DNA of 64,000 bases from Amycolatopsis sp. DSM 110486 (GCF_019468465.1 NZ_CP080519.1:2805001-2869000), one strand, 5' to 3'; counted from the first letter of the stretch, positions 55,534 to 64,000 are shown. Notes: a model not told the origin generated them from the letters alone. Numbers and translations: made by a program.

Positions 55534-56274
55534 ATGTCCGGTGCTCGCGGTTGGCTCCGCCTGATCCCCGTCGCGCTGCTGGTCACGGCAGTGCTCGCCG
55601 GGGTGGTCACGTGGGTGCGGGCTGACGGGATCGAAGGCGACCTCGCCGGACGATCACGCTCCGCGCTCGCCGCTGCCGGGATCCGGGGCGGCGACGTGTC
55701 GTTCTCGGGCCGGCAGGCGACGTTGTCGGGTTTCCCGGCGGACCAGGCCGGGCGTGCGCTGGGGATCGTGCAGGGCGTCGAAGGGGTCGAGTCCGCGGAG
55801 GTTTCCGGTGGGGCGGCCCCGAAGCCGCCGTCCGTGACACCCACACCGCCTTCGACGACGAGTCCGCCGCGCAGTAGCAGCAGCGCGCCGCCGAGCACGA
55901 CTTCGTCCGCGCCGCCGACCGATCGCGCCGGGGTTCAGAAGGAACTGGACGCGCAGCTGGCGGACACGCCGATCGAGTTCAAGCCGAACACCGCGCAGCT
56001 CACACCGGCGGGGACGCAGGCGGCGCGCGCCGTCGCGAAGCTGCTGAAGGGCGCGCCCGACGACCTGCGCTACCGCATCACCGGGCACGTCGCCGCGGGT
56101 CCGGGCGGGCGCGCGGCGGCGGTCCGGCTTTCGCAGACCCGGGCGCGAGCGGTGATGCGGATGCTGACGGCCGGCGGAGTGCCGGCGAACCGGCTGCTCG
56201 TACGGGGAAGTGGCACGGCCGCGCCGGGCGAAGGTGGGGACCGGCGCGTCGAGATCACAGTCGAAGAGAGGTGA
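55534..56274 (+). CDS. ArfA-like BON/OmpA-family envelope protein
   Basis: A 246-residue protein. An N-terminal membrane anchor (LIPVALLVTAVLAGVVTWVR) precedes a BON-like domain (GDVSFSGRQATLSGFPADQA, GVEGVESAEVSGG). A Pro/Ser/Thr linker leads to an OmpA-like domain (IEFKPNTAQLTPAGTQAARA, SQTRARAVMRMLTAGGVPAN, NRLLVRGSGTAAPGEGGDRR). This is the architecture of mycobacterial ArfA (Rv0899/OmpATb). The OmpA part should bind peptidoglycan. Its stop overlaps the next gene, a small membrane protein, as in the mycobacterial arfABC operon. Confidence 0.86.
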   Translation: MSGARGWLRLIPVALLVTAVLAGVVTWVRADGIEGDLAGRSRSALAAAGIRGGDVSFSGRQATLSGFPADQAGRALGIVQGVEGVESAEVSGGAAPKPPSVTPTPPSTTSPPRSSSSAPPSTTSSAPPTDRAGVQKELDAQLADTPIEFKPNTAQLTPAGTQAARAVAKLLKGAPDDLRYRITGHVAAGPGGRAAAVRLSQTRARAVMRMLTAGGVPANRLLVRGSGTAAPGEGGDRRVEITVEER

Positions 56275-56726
56275 TGGGGATGCTCTGGCTCTTCGGGCAG
56301 ATTTGGCTGTGGCTGCTCATCGCGTTCCTGCTGGGGGCGCTGGTGATGTGGCTGATCATGCGGGCGGGACGGCCGAAGCGTTCTCGTGAGCCTGCCGCTT
56401 CGGCTGCGGGCGCGGGCTCGACGTCGGGTTCGTTGCCTGCCGTCCCGGAGCCGAGCGACGCCGAGCGGACCCAGTACATCCCGGTGCCGACCTACGACTA
56501 CGACGAGCAACCCGAACGGGTCTACAACGACTACCCCGCGGTGGACCCGGACGAGCCGTACGCCCCGGACGAGCCCTCCGGTCACCGCATCGGGCGACTG
56601 CCGGACCCTGAACCGCACCTCTCGGGTGACCTGAACTGGCCGGCCGCCGAGGAGCCCGCGGACGAGTGGCCGCACAACGACGAGCCCCGCGAGTCCGCGC
56701 CGCGCCGACCTGGGCGAGGTGGCTGA
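56271..56726 (+). CDS. small membrane protein coupled to the ArfA-like gene
   Basis: A 151-residue protein with one N-terminal helix (WLFGQIWLWLLIAFLLGALV) and a long acidic Pro-rich cytoplasmic tail (YIPVPTYDYDEQPERVYNDY, DPDEPYAPDEPSG). Start GTG 56271 or ATG 56274, overlapping the ArfA-like stop. Position and topology resemble the small membrane partners ArfB/ArfC of mycobacteria, but sequence similarity is too low for me to assert homology. Confidence 0.75.
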   Translation: MMGMLWLFGQIWLWLLIAFLLGALVMWLIMRAGRPKRSREPAASAAGAGSTSGSLPAVPEPSDAERTQYIPVPTYDYDEQPERVYNDYPAVDPDEPYAPDEPSGHRIGRLPDPEPHLSGDLNWPAAEEPADEWPHNDEPRESAPRRPGRGG

Positions 56727-56819
56727 CACCCACCTGGTAAGTTCGGCTACGCACTGTGAGCAATGGTGTGAGCGGGAGCCGTGAGCCTCTCGTCGAGGTT
56801 CGCGAGGTCAGGAGGTCCG

Positions 56820-57296
56820 ATGGCGCTCCCGCACTGGACGCCGCAGAACCTGCTGCCGCCGGGCCGTCACCAGGCCGATCTCGCCGACGTCTACGAGCGG
56901 CTCGTGTTCGACGCCCCGCACCAGAACGATCGCGAGATCCTGTTCAGCGCGCTCAACGCCTACCTCGGCGTCGCCCGTCAGGTGATCTCTTCGGGCCGCG
57001 CGTGGATCGGCGGCGCGTTCGTGACGCGCACGGGCCACCCGCCGCGCGGCCTCGACGTGGTGCTGCTGCCCGACGAGTGGGGCGCGCTCAAGCGGCTCGA
57101 CGACGAGGGGCGAACGGCACTGTACGGCCTGCTCACGCTGCGCGGAGTCATCGTCGGGCAGCCCGCGATGTACCTCGAGCAGGTGCAGCCGGTGGGCGGG
57201 ATGCTCGACGGGTTCCTGTGCCGTCCCGGCGACGAGGACGTGTGGGAGACCGTGTGGGCCGAAGGCGGCAAGGGGTTCCCGGAGATGGTCTGGTGA
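56820..57296 (+). CDS. DUF6932-like protein (nucleotidyltransferase-type fold suspected)
   Basis: A 158-residue protein. The opening NLLPPGRHQADLADVYERLV and the central AWIGGAFVTRTGHPPRGLDV resemble the DUF6932 family pattern (LPPG.H.A...V..R, then G-S-F-V-T...DxD-like). The C-terminus WETVWAEGGKGFPEMVW also fits. In many relatives the central part reads GSFVT...DIDV, reminiscent of the GS/DxD motif of nucleotidyltransferases. Here it reads GGAFVT...GLDVV, with one acidic residue missing, so catalysis is uncertain. ATG 56820 follows a perfect AGGAGG. The stop overlaps the next gene's GTG. Confidence 0.65.
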   Translation: MALPHWTPQNLLPPGRHQADLADVYERLVFDAPHQNDREILFSALNAYLGVARQVISSGRAWIGGAFVTRTGHPPRGLDVVLLPDEWGALKRLDDEGRTALYGLLTLRGVIVGQPAMYLEQVQPVGGMLDGFLCRPGDEDVWETVWAEGGKGFPEMVW

Positions 57297-58177
57297 GGAA
57301 CGAGTTCCGGCGCATCGCCGACGAGATCCCCGGCGGCACCTGGCTCGACGACCTCGCGCGCGCGTCGGCGATGGCGGCCAACGCGAAGTTCGAGCGCACG
57401 TCGCGCTCGCCGCTGCTGCACGTGTCGGTGATCGGCGAGACGCACATCGACGCGTACACGTTCTCCGACATCAGCCGCGCGCTGCAGGACGCGACGGCGA
57501 AGATCGGGCACATCATCCGCAACCCGTCCAACGAGGTCACCTTCGTCCAGCAGGCCGACCGCGACAAGGCGCCGCTGATCCAGAAGGGCCAGGCGGGCAA
57601 CGCGATCTTCTTCGGCTTCCCGGAGCCGGCGCTCGACGACGCGCTGATCCACGACGGCATCGAGACGCTGTCCGAGCGCGCGGTCAAGGAGCTCTGCGAT
57701 TTCCTGCCCGCCAACGGTTCCGACGACGGCGCGCTCGACGCGGTGCTGCTGCAGCGCGACACCGTGCGCAACGCGGTGAGCGACATCGTCAACGCGGTGA
57801 GCAAGCACGCCGGCATCGGCATGGCGCTCACGCCCACCGCGGGCGAGCACGTGACGCGCAGCGTGACGACCGAGCAGGCCCGGATCCTGCGCGACAGCCT
57901 GCGCGAGTCGCGCGAGGCCGTGGGCTACGAGACCGTCTCCGGCCGCCTCGACGGCGTCCGCACGCGGCGTCGGATCTTTTATCTGGAGCGCGAGTCCGGC
58001 GGCACGATCCAGGGCGCCGTCGCCGAGGACCTGCTCGACCAGATCAAGGAGAACCTCGACCGCCCGGTGACCGCCCGCCTGCGCGTGGTCCGGACGACGA
58101 CCATCGACGGCCGCCGCGGCCGCCCGGTGCACGAACTGCTCGAGATCACGCCCGAAGTGAGCTTGTTCGACCACTGA
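57293..58177 (+). CDS. hypothetical protein coupled to the DUF6932-like gene
   Basis: A 294-residue soluble protein with no signal or membrane segment. The N-terminal 60 residues are helical; a beta-rich middle follows (SPLLHVSVIGETHIDAYTFS, DISRALQDATAKIGHIIRNP, EVTFVQQADRDKAPLIQKGQ). Then comes a helical domain (ILRDSLRESREAVGYETVSG) and a C-terminal beta domain with GVRTRRRIFYLERESGGTIQ and VTARLRVVRTTTIDGRRGRP. I recognise no named family. The GTG overlaps the DUF6932-like stop (GTGA), so the two are made together, with a likely shared function. Confidence 0.7.
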   Translation: MRNEFRRIADEIPGGTWLDDLARASAMAANAKFERTSRSPLLHVSVIGETHIDAYTFSDISRALQDATAKIGHIIRNPSNEVTFVQQADRDKAPLIQKGQAGNAIFFGFPEPALDDALIHDGIETLSERAVKELCDFLPANGSDDGALDAVLLQRDTVRNAVSDIVNAVSKHAGIGMALTPTAGEHVTRSVTTEQARILRDSLRESREAVGYETVSGRLDGVRTRRRIFYLERESGGTIQGAVAEDLLDQIKENLDRPVTARLRVVRTTTIDGRRGRPVHELLEITPEVSLFDH

Positions 58178-58405
58178 TTTCGCGCGGTTTGTTCATCAAT
58201 CATGCCGATAATCGGTATACGCGGCGCATGCTCAATTGTGGGTTCCCTCGACCAACCAGGTCACTTGCTGGGGCACAGGATAGTAAATGACCGGTGTGTG
58301 TACGGCGAGGTGAATAGATGACGTTTTCTGCTACGTAACGATTTCGCCTTCCACTGGTCGGCGTGGGTTAACGTCGTCGCACTTCGACCCGGAAGGCCCC
58401 CACGC

Positions 58406-59380
58406 ATGACCTCCCCCGACCCGCGGCACCCGCCCGCCCCCGCGCGCCACGGCCGCTCTTCCGGACGTGCTTCCGCGCCGCCTGGCACCGGTTCCGAAGA
58501 CCGGGCCCGGGACGGTTCGCGTGGCGCCGCCGAGGGTCATGATTCTGCGGATTCTTCACGGCGGGACAGGGGATCTGCGGATTCCCGCACTGCCGCTTCA
58601 CACGGTGGCGGATCCGGATCTTCCGGCGATGGTGCCCGCCGTCGTGGACCTTCGGATTCCGGCGCGTGGCGAGCCGAACCCGCCGCCTCCGCCCACCGCG
58701 GCGGCTCCTCGGACTCCGGCTCCTGGCGGGTGATCCCGCCCGATCCCCGGCTCGCGGCCGCACCCGGTGGCGTCCTGCCCACGCCGCCGAACCGCACTCC
58801 ACCCAAGCCGAAGCCGAACGTGCTCGGCATCGTCGGCCTGGTTCTCGGCCTGGTCGCGATCGGAGCGGCGATCGCGGCGGACTACGGCTTCGTCGCGTGG
58901 CCGCTCGCGGGCGTCGGGCTGGTGCTGGGGATCGTCGGCACGGTCCAGTCCACGCGCGGCAAAGCGGCCGGCCGGGGCATCGCGGTGACGGCGGTGATCG
59001 TCGCGGTGATCGCGGCCCTGCTGTCGGCCACGATGGTGCTGTTCCCGTCGGTCTTCGGCACCAGCAGCGCCGGCGACCTCCACATCCCGCCGACCCCGGG
59101 CGACGAACACAACGTCGACTTCGTCGTCACCTCCGCCGGCGGCGCCACCGTCCGCTACGGCACGCTCAACGACCAGCGCACCGAGTCGGCCCCCGCGAGC
59201 ACCGACCAGTGGCACGGCCACGGCTCCTTCAGCGGCGGCACCCCGATCCTCAGCCTGACCGCCGACACCGCCAACGCCAGCGTCGTGAACCAGATCTCCT
59301 GCACGATCCTGGTGGACGGCAAGACGGTGGCCGACAGCAGTGGTTCGACCATCGCGCTGTGCACGGCGAACGTGGGGTGA
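58406..59380 (+). CDS. membrane protein with low-complexity N-terminus and MmpS-like exterior domain
   Basis: A 324-residue protein. Residues 1-135 are a Ser/Gly/Arg/Asp-rich disordered cytoplasmic region. Two or three membrane helices of the DUF4190 type follow (VLGIVGLVLGLVAIGAAIAA, WPLAGVGLVLGIVGTVQSTR, TAVIVAVIAALLSATMVLFP). The C-terminal ~110 residues are an exported beta domain like MmpS (VDFVVTSAGGATVRYGTLND, GTPILSLTADTANASVVNQI, CTILVDGKTVADSSG). ATG 58406; the 228-base upstream gap 58178-58405 shows no gene. Function unknown; no MmpL partner is adjacent. Confidence 0.78.
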   Translation: MTSPDPRHPPAPARHGRSSGRASAPPGTGSEDRARDGSRGAAEGHDSADSSRRDRGSADSRTAASHGGGSGSSGDGARRRGPSDSGAWRAEPAASAHRGGSSDSGSWRVIPPDPRLAAAPGGVLPTPPNRTPPKPKPNVLGIVGLVLGLVAIGAAIAADYGFVAWPLAGVGLVLGIVGTVQSTRGKAAGRGIAVTAVIVAVIAALLSATMVLFPSVFGTSSAGDLHIPPTPGDEHNVDFVVTSAGGATVRYGTLNDQRTESAPASTDQWHGHGSFSGGTPILSLTADTANASVVNQISCTILVDGKTVADSSGSTIALCTANVG

Positions 59381-59824
59381 GATCGGGCCGGGTTTCGCTG
59401 GGGACGTCCGGTTCGATCGCTCGGCCCCGCGATGCTCGACTGCCCGCCCCCAGGTGCTCCCGTCGCCTCGGGGCCTGGCGGCCGGCCGGCCTACCCCCAA
59501 GTCGGCCGGCCAACCGCCGCCGAGCCGCTCCTGGCGGCTCTTCCGGACCCGCCGCACGCGACTGCGGACCCGCGGCGCCAGCTTCACAGCCTGCCCCTCC
59601 CCTAGGGCTCCGCCGACACCGCCTTCGACCCTACGCGGCCCACACCCTCGGACGCTAAGAAACCACTAAGTATGCCCAGCCAGGGTATCCCCGACCTGCG
59701 CAAACGCAGGTGAACGCTGTGCAAGAAACCTCTTGCGCAACCCTCGCGGGCCGATCTTCAACCGATCTCCACACGCCGACGGTCGGCGACTCCCAGCGCC
59801 CGGCAGACCTCCGGCCCCGACAGA
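59381..59824. other. intergenic region, no convincing gene
   Basis: Contains two short hairpins, ACCTGCG-CAAA-CGCAGGT (59694-59711) and CAAGA-AACC-TCTTG (near 59725). Open frames here are Arg/Pro-rich, lack RBSs and have no recognisable domains. It continues into dispersed element C. Confidence 0.45.
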
Positions 59825-59962
59825 CAGCCCCCGCCCTCCCGAGGGGGGCGTCCCCAAGCCCATTCTATCGGCGGCCTCCGACAAAAACGCTGGCCAGGCC
59901 GCCAAGGGGGCGAGTTGTCCACAACTCCGAGATGGGTGTGGACAACTTCGGAGAGGGCCCAG
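59825..59962 (-). repeat. dispersed intergenic element, copy C (reverse orientation)
   Basis: On the reverse strand: TTGTCCACA (59945-59937) and the inverted TGTGGACAA (59923-59915), then TTTTTGTCGG (59887-59878), TAGAATGG (59867-59860) and GGGGACGCCCCCC-TCGGGAGGGCGGGGGC. The order and spacing match copy A, and the palindrome matches copy B. It points away from the AfsR-like gene and toward the MmpS-like gene without an attached ORF. Confidence 0.68.
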
Positions 59963-60057
59963 GAGGCGACGTGCAGATGCGCCGCGGAAGTGGTGAATGC
60001 GTAGGTCATCGGCAGGTAGCCGAGTGATCAGCGAATCGGTCGAACCAGTCAAACCGC

Positions 60058-62820
60058 TCACTCCAGCTCAGCAGCCTCCGCCTGCACTTCCGGAACCTGA
60101 GCCGGATTCACCCGCCCGTACAGCACCGCCGCCAAGGCGTACTGCTCCCGAGCCAACCCCGCTGTCGCCGGCGAAGCGCGCAAGATCCGTGCCAGAGTCA
60201 CCCGAAGGATCGCCTCGTGAAGGTCGAACCCGCGGGCGTGCGCGAGATCGATCCCCTCCCACGCATAACGCGACGCAGTAGCCGAGTCCCCCAAGCGTTG
60301 CGACAGGTCGGCCAGGTTGTTCAGCGAAACCACCGCGTAGCTGTCGTTCCCCAGCTCCCGGTCGATCGCCAGCGAAGCCAGCTCATGCACCACGGCGTCC
60401 TCGAAGCGGCCGGCGCGCTTCTCCGTCTCGGCGCAGTTGTTCAGCGCCTGCCCCCGCAGCTCGAGGTCGCCGGTGCGCTCGGTTTCGGCGATGGCCTCCA
60501 GCAGGCGGGAGATGCCTTCGTCGTGGCGGGACAGCAGGGACAGCACGCTGCCGAGGTGGATGTTGGCGACCGTGACGGAGCGTTTGTCACCGAGCTTCAC
60601 AGCGAGGTCCAGGGCGCGTTCGGCGTCGGCGGGCCGGGCCTGGGGCAGCTCGAACGTCAGGGCGATGGCGCAGCGCGAGATGAGCATCCAGCACTGGCCA
60701 AGGGTCTCGCCGGAAGCCTCGGCGGCGGCCAGGCCCAGGTCGACGAGGCGGGTCCACTCGTCCAAGAGGGGCCAGACCACTCGGTAGGTGTGCGAAACCC
60801 GTGCGAGGCGCCAGACGTCGCCGTACAACGCGGCGGAATACGCGGCGTCCAGCACCACCAGGAGATTGGGCCACTCGGCCTCGAACCAGTCCTGGGCCTC
60901 GTCGAACGTGTTCAGCTCCGGGAGGGCGTCGGCGGGCAGCAGGTCCGTCAGGTCGAGCGGGTCGACTATGCGCAGCATTCGACGGCGGGCCGTGTCGGAG
61001 GCGGCCTGGTAGAAGTGCACGGCGCGGACCAGGACCGCTTCCGTCGAACCACTGTCCAGTTCGGACTCCGCGAGCTCCCTCAGGTAGAGCCGCACCAAAT
61101 CGTGGGGTGCGAAGACGTCGCGGGCCGTCTCGGTCAGCAGGTTGTGCGCCGCCAGGGTGCGCAGGGCGCGGCGCGCGCGGTCGACGGGCATCGACGCCAC
61201 CGCGGCCGCCAGGTGAGGGCCGACGCGGCGGACCGGCAGGACGCCCAGCTGCAGCAGGAGACGCGCCAGGTCCGAAGGGAGGCCGCGGAAGGAGACGTCG
61301 AACGCGGCACGCACGCCGCCGTCGGCGCCGTCGACCTCCAGAGCGGCGAGGCGGGTGCGTTCGTTGCCCAGCTCGTCGACGAGGTCCTGAGCGGTCCACT
61401 GTGGACTTGAGGACAACCGCGCGCCGGCGATGCGCAGGGCCAGCGGCAGGTAGCCGCACAAGCGCGCCAGGGCGTGGTTCAGGTCGAAATCCGCGGGCCC
61501 GGCCAGCTCTTCGATCAGGCGCACCGCGTCGTCGGGCGCCAAAGTGCCCAGAACACGCAGCCGCGCCGCGTTCGACACGGCCAGGCCTTCGAGCTTCGAC
61601 CGGCTCGTCACCACGGTCATCGACCGCGAACCCGGCGGCAGCAACGGCCGCACCTGCTCGGCGGAGCGCGCGTCATCCAGCAGCACCAGCATGCGGCGGC
61701 CCGCGATGAGCGACCGGTACAGCGCGACGCGTTCGTGCAGCTGCTCTGGCACATCACCCGTCGCGACGCCCAGGCCGAGCAGGAACTGCGTGAGCAGCTC
61801 CGCGGGCTCCAGCGGCGCGTGCCGCGGGTCGAAACCGTGCAGGGAAGCGAACAACACGCCGTCCGGGAAGCGCGCTGCCGCGCGGTGGGCCCACCACACC
61901 ACCAGCGCGCTCTTGCCGACGCCGGGCGTCCCGGACACCACCGCGACGGTGCTCTCGCCGGTCTGGGCGAGGCCGTCCAGCCACGCCAGCTCGGCGTCGC
62001 GGCCGGCGAGCGAAGGCACCGCGGCCGGCAGTTGTGAAGGCGCTTTCACGAGCGCGGAGGCTTCGGGGACGGCGACGTTCAGGTTGTCGTTGAGCACGCG
62101 CTCGTGCAGCCACCGCAGGTCGCCACCCGGTTCGACGCCGAGCGTGCGCAGCGTGGCGCGCGAGACCGTGCGGTAGAGCTCCAGCGCGTCGCCGCGGCGG
62201 CCGGCGTAGTAGAGCGCGCGCATGAGCTGCCCGGCCGTGCGCTCGGCCAGCGGGTCGGCGCGCACGAGCGGGCTGAGCTCCACGATCAGCTCGTTGTGGC
62301 GGCCCAGCTCCAGGTCGGCGTCCACGCGCGCGCCGTGGACCGCGAGGCGCAGGTCCTCAAGTTCGGGCGCCCGCACCGAATCGGGCACGCCGGACAGTGC
62401 GGGTCCCCGCCACAGAGCCAAAGCCGAGCCCAGCAGCGTCGACGCCTGCTCCGGCGGCTCCAGCACGGCGCTGTCCAGCAGGGCCCGGGCGTGGTGCACG
62501 TCGACGCGCGCCGGATCCACCGCGAGCTGGTAGCCGGGCGGGCTGGTGAGGATTTCCGCGACGGAGTCACCTCCCAGGTCGCGCAGCACGCGGCGCAGGT
62601 GCGAGACGTTGCCGTGCACGATCGTCCGCGCGGTGGCGGGCGGGTCGTGGCCCCACAGCGCGTCGATGATCTCCTCGAGCGGTACGACCTTGCCGACCTT
62701 CAACGCCAGCAGCGCGAGCAGGCCTTTCACACCGGGACCGCCGATGGAAACTGCACGTGCACCGTCGAGGAGTGTGACGGGGCCGAGCAGCTGCACGTGC
62801 GCGCCCGCGTTTTCGGCCAT
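60058..62820 (-). CDS. AfsR/SARP-family transcriptional regulator (second copy)
   Basis: A 920-residue regulator. The SARP wHTH is VQLLGPVTLLDGARAVSIGG, VPLEEIIDALWG, TIVHGNVSHLRRVLRDLGGD. The BTAD follows to about residue 250. NB-ARC has Walker A VSGTPGVGKSALVVWW, Walker B RMLVLLDDARS and CGYLPLALRIAGARLS. The C-terminus is TPR-like (NNCAETEKRAGRFEDAVVHE). ATG 62820 gives the usual short N-terminus; the upstream in-frame extension is non-coding. It is unlike the copy at 11.4 kb in detail, so it is a paralogue rather than a duplicate. It lies next to, but apart from, the ectoine gene at the edge. Confidence 0.92.
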   Translation of the reverse strand: MAENAGAHVQLLGPVTLLDGARAVSIGGPGVKGLLALLALKVGKVVPLEEIIDALWGHDPPATARTIVHGNVSHLRRVLRDLGGDSVAEILTSPPGYQLAVDPARVDVHHARALLDSAVLEPPEQASTLLGSALALWRGPALSGVPDSVRAPELEDLRLAVHGARVDADLELGRHNELIVELSPLVRADPLAERTAGQLMRALYYAGRRGDALELYRTVSRATLRTLGVEPGGDLRWLHERVLNDNLNVAVPEASALVKAPSQLPAAVPSLAGRDAELAWLDGLAQTGESTVAVVSGTPGVGKSALVVWWAHRAAARFPDGVLFASLHGFDPRHAPLEPAELLTQFLLGLGVATGDVPEQLHERVALYRSLIAGRRMLVLLDDARSAEQVRPLLPPGSRSMTVVTSRSKLEGLAVSNAARLRVLGTLAPDDAVRLIEELAGPADFDLNHALARLCGYLPLALRIAGARLSSSPQWTAQDLVDELGNERTRLAALEVDGADGGVRAAFDVSFRGLPSDLARLLLQLGVLPVRRVGPHLAAAVASMPVDRARRALRTLAAHNLLTETARDVFAPHDLVRLYLRELAESELDSGSTEAVLVRAVHFYQAASDTARRRMLRIVDPLDLTDLLPADALPELNTFDEAQDWFEAEWPNLLVVLDAAYSAALYGDVWRLARVSHTYRVVWPLLDEWTRLVDLGLAAAEASGETLGQCWMLISRCAIALTFELPQARPADAERALDLAVKLGDKRSVTVANIHLGSVLSLLSRHDEGISRLLEAIAETERTGDLELRGQALNNCAETEKRAGRFEDAVVHELASLAIDRELGNDSYAVVSLNNLADLSQRLGDSATASRYAWEGIDLAHARGFDLHEAILRVTLARILRASPATAGLAREQYALAAVLYGRVNPAQVPEVQAEAAELE

Positions 62821-63036
62821 GCTCGCGCGCACCTCCCCGGTTGGTTCCGGCGTCTCCCCCGCCAGGAGGCACAACCTACCGTGGTGTTGAGCTGACAGAC
62901 ACAACTCTTTCGTGAACTCCACACGCCGGACACCCACGTGTCAGTCGCTGTTTCCTCGGCTGTGCGCACGGTTTTCCCGCCCGAGCAGCGGCCGTAGCCC
63001 GAATGTCGTAACGGACTTAGCCCCGGGCAAAACGAA

Positions 63037-63081
63037 TCCGGCCCCGCACCATCAGTCCCGATCTGATGGTGCGGGGCCGGA
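63037..63081 (-). terminator. 19-bp perfect hairpin between the AfsR-like gene and ectD
   Basis: TCCGGCCCCGCACCATCAG (63037-63055) and its exact complement (63063-63081) flank a 7-base loop. It lies 216 bases past the ectD stop and is the only clear terminator for the ectoine transcript. The rest of the gap 62821-63296 shows no gene. Confidence 0.75.
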
Positions 63082-63296
63082 CTCGGTGACGTCGGCTGGG
63101 CCGCCAGGGGGCGCGGTCCACCCGACCTCAATGCTGCCCGGGCGGGACGGGTGGGCTCACCCCGAGCTAGGAACCCGGACTGCCACGGACAGCTCCTCCG
63201 CGACGGACCCACGAGGCCCGTGCGGAGTGGCGACAAAGTAACAGGGTGCACATTCACGGCTACGGGCGACCCGCCGCCGCGCGGAGGTAACCCTCG

Positions 63297-64000
63297 TCAC
63301 CGGCGCACCGGGGTGGCGTCGCGGCCGGCGATGAACGACGGCCTCGGGCTGGCTGCCGCGAAAGGTTCCTGTAGCGCGTTCTCGACGCTGTTGAACACCA
63401 GGAAGATGTTCGAGCGCGGGTACGGCGTGATGTTGTTCGACGACCCGTGCATCACGTTGGAGTCGAACCACAACGCCGTGCCCGCCGTGCCGGTGAACTG
63501 GTCGATGCCGCACTCGGCCGCCATCTTCGTGATGTCGTCCTCGGCCGGCACACCGACGCGCTGGTCCTTGAGCGAGCTCTTGTAGTTGTCGTCCGGCGTC
63601 TCGCCCGCGCACTGCACGAATGTGCGCTGCGAGCCCGGCATGACCATGAGCCCGCCGTTGTACGGGTAGTTGTCCGTGAGCGCGATCGAGCAGCTGACGG
63701 CCCGCGGCGTCGGCATGCCGTCCTCGGCGTGCCACGTCTCGAAGTCCGAATGCCAGTAGAACCCCGTGCCCTTGAAGCCCGGCATGTAGTTCACGCGGCT
63801 CTGGTGGATGTAGACGTCCGAGCCCAGCATCTGCCGGGCCCGGTCGAGGACCCGCGGGTCGCGCACGAGCTCCGCGATCAGGTCCGAGATCACGTGGACG
63901 TCGAAGATGGACCGGACCTCGCCGGTCCTCGACTCGGTGATCACCCGCTCGTCGGCCCGCAGCTCCTGATCGGAGGACAGCCGCACGAGCTCCTGCCAGT
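63297..64000 (-). CDS. ectD: ectoine hydroxylase EctD (partial, N-terminus outside the window)
   Basis: The C-terminal ~234 residues of an Fe(II)/2-oxoglutarate dioxygenase that converts ectoine to 5-hydroxyectoine. The signature GTGFYWHSDFETWHAEDGMP provides the HxD iron ligands, PRAVSCSIALTDNYPYNGGL the substrate region, and LWFDSNVMHGSSNNITPYPR the distal His and the 2-oxoglutarate Arg. The frame stays open to the window edge (WQELVRLSSDQELRADERVI). The usual ectABC genes should lie upstream, beyond 64000, with ectD as the last gene; the hairpin at 63037 would end the operon. Confidence 0.95.
   Translation of the reverse strand, partial: WQELVRLSSDQELRADERVITESRTGEVRSIFDVHVISDLIAELVRDPRVLDRARQMLGSDVYIHQSRVNYMPGFKGTGFYWHSDFETWHAEDGMPTPRAVSCSIALTDNYPYNGGLMVMPGSQRTFVQCAGETPDDNYKSSLKDQRVGVPAEDDITKMAAECGIDQFTGTAGTALWFDSNVMHGSSNNITPYPRSNIFLVFNSVENALQEPFAAASPRPSFIAGRDATPVRR

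Noticed and set aside
56756..57292. 473-residue single gene covering the DUF6932-like and partner genes
   Set aside because: The upstream frame is a shadow; codon bias and motifs shift frame at the GTGA overlap, showing two separate genes rather than a frameshifted fusion.
60801..61709. Forward Arg-rich frame opposite the second AfsR-like gene
   Set aside because: Antisense, extreme Arg/Pro content, no RBS; the reverse-strand gene has SARP and NB-ARC motifs.

Overview
The window is very GC-rich, densely coding DNA from a filamentous actinomycete, most likely Amycolatopsis or a close Pseudonocardiaceae relative. This rests on gene content: two AfsR/SARP regulators, a nitrate-sensing-type sensor kinase, an XPB helicase, a DasR-like regulator with a dre-like site, an ArfA-like BON/OmpA protein, a two-AAA CDC48-like ATPase, DUF3263/LytR_C and DUF3159 proteins, and ectoine hydroxylase at the right edge. 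No rRNA, tRNA or CRISPR array is visible.

Layout. 1-8.1 kb: partial cutC, sensor kinase, orphan substrate-binding lipoprotein, an IS481-family element, a membrane protein, XPB and a deazaflavin-type oxidoreductase. 8.1-11.4 kb: DUF4253 and DUF72 genes separated by repeat-rich non-coding DNA. 11.4-22 kb: AfsR-like regulator, menC, a PspC protein, groEL under two CIRCE operators, an alkylsulfatase broken by two frameshifts, a Ser/Thr kinase and a cold-shock gene. 22-34 kb: two AIM24 genes, moeA, an MFS exporter with its regulator, psd-pssA, TetR/nitroreductase, the CDC48-like ATPase, LytR_C/DUF3263 and peptide deformylase.

34-47 kb is a thiamine region in two blocks. The first is a TPP riboswitch followed by thiC-thiD. 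The second is thiO-thiS-thiG behind a reverse-strand TPP riboswitch, with thiE divergent. A second thiD, a PI-PLC, an HxlR/quinone-oxidoreductase pair and an ISAs1-family element lie between. 47-54 kb: a PLP dehydratase, a DHA2 exporter and an amino-sugar locus (GntR regulator, SIS protein, BadF-type kinase). 54-58 kb: SGNH hydrolase, an ArfA-like pair and a translationally coupled DUF6932-like/unknown gene pair, the best candidate here for an undescribed system. 58-64 kb: an MmpS-like membrane protein, a second AfsR-like regulator and partial ectD.

Non-coding structure: three dispersed copies of an intergenic element carry paired TTGTCCACA (DnaA-box-like) sites, one of them split by the ISAs1 element. 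Both insertion sequences have strong leader hairpins at their transposase starts. The IS481 element sits exactly on overlapping stop codons of two convergent genes, and its target duplication preserves both stops.
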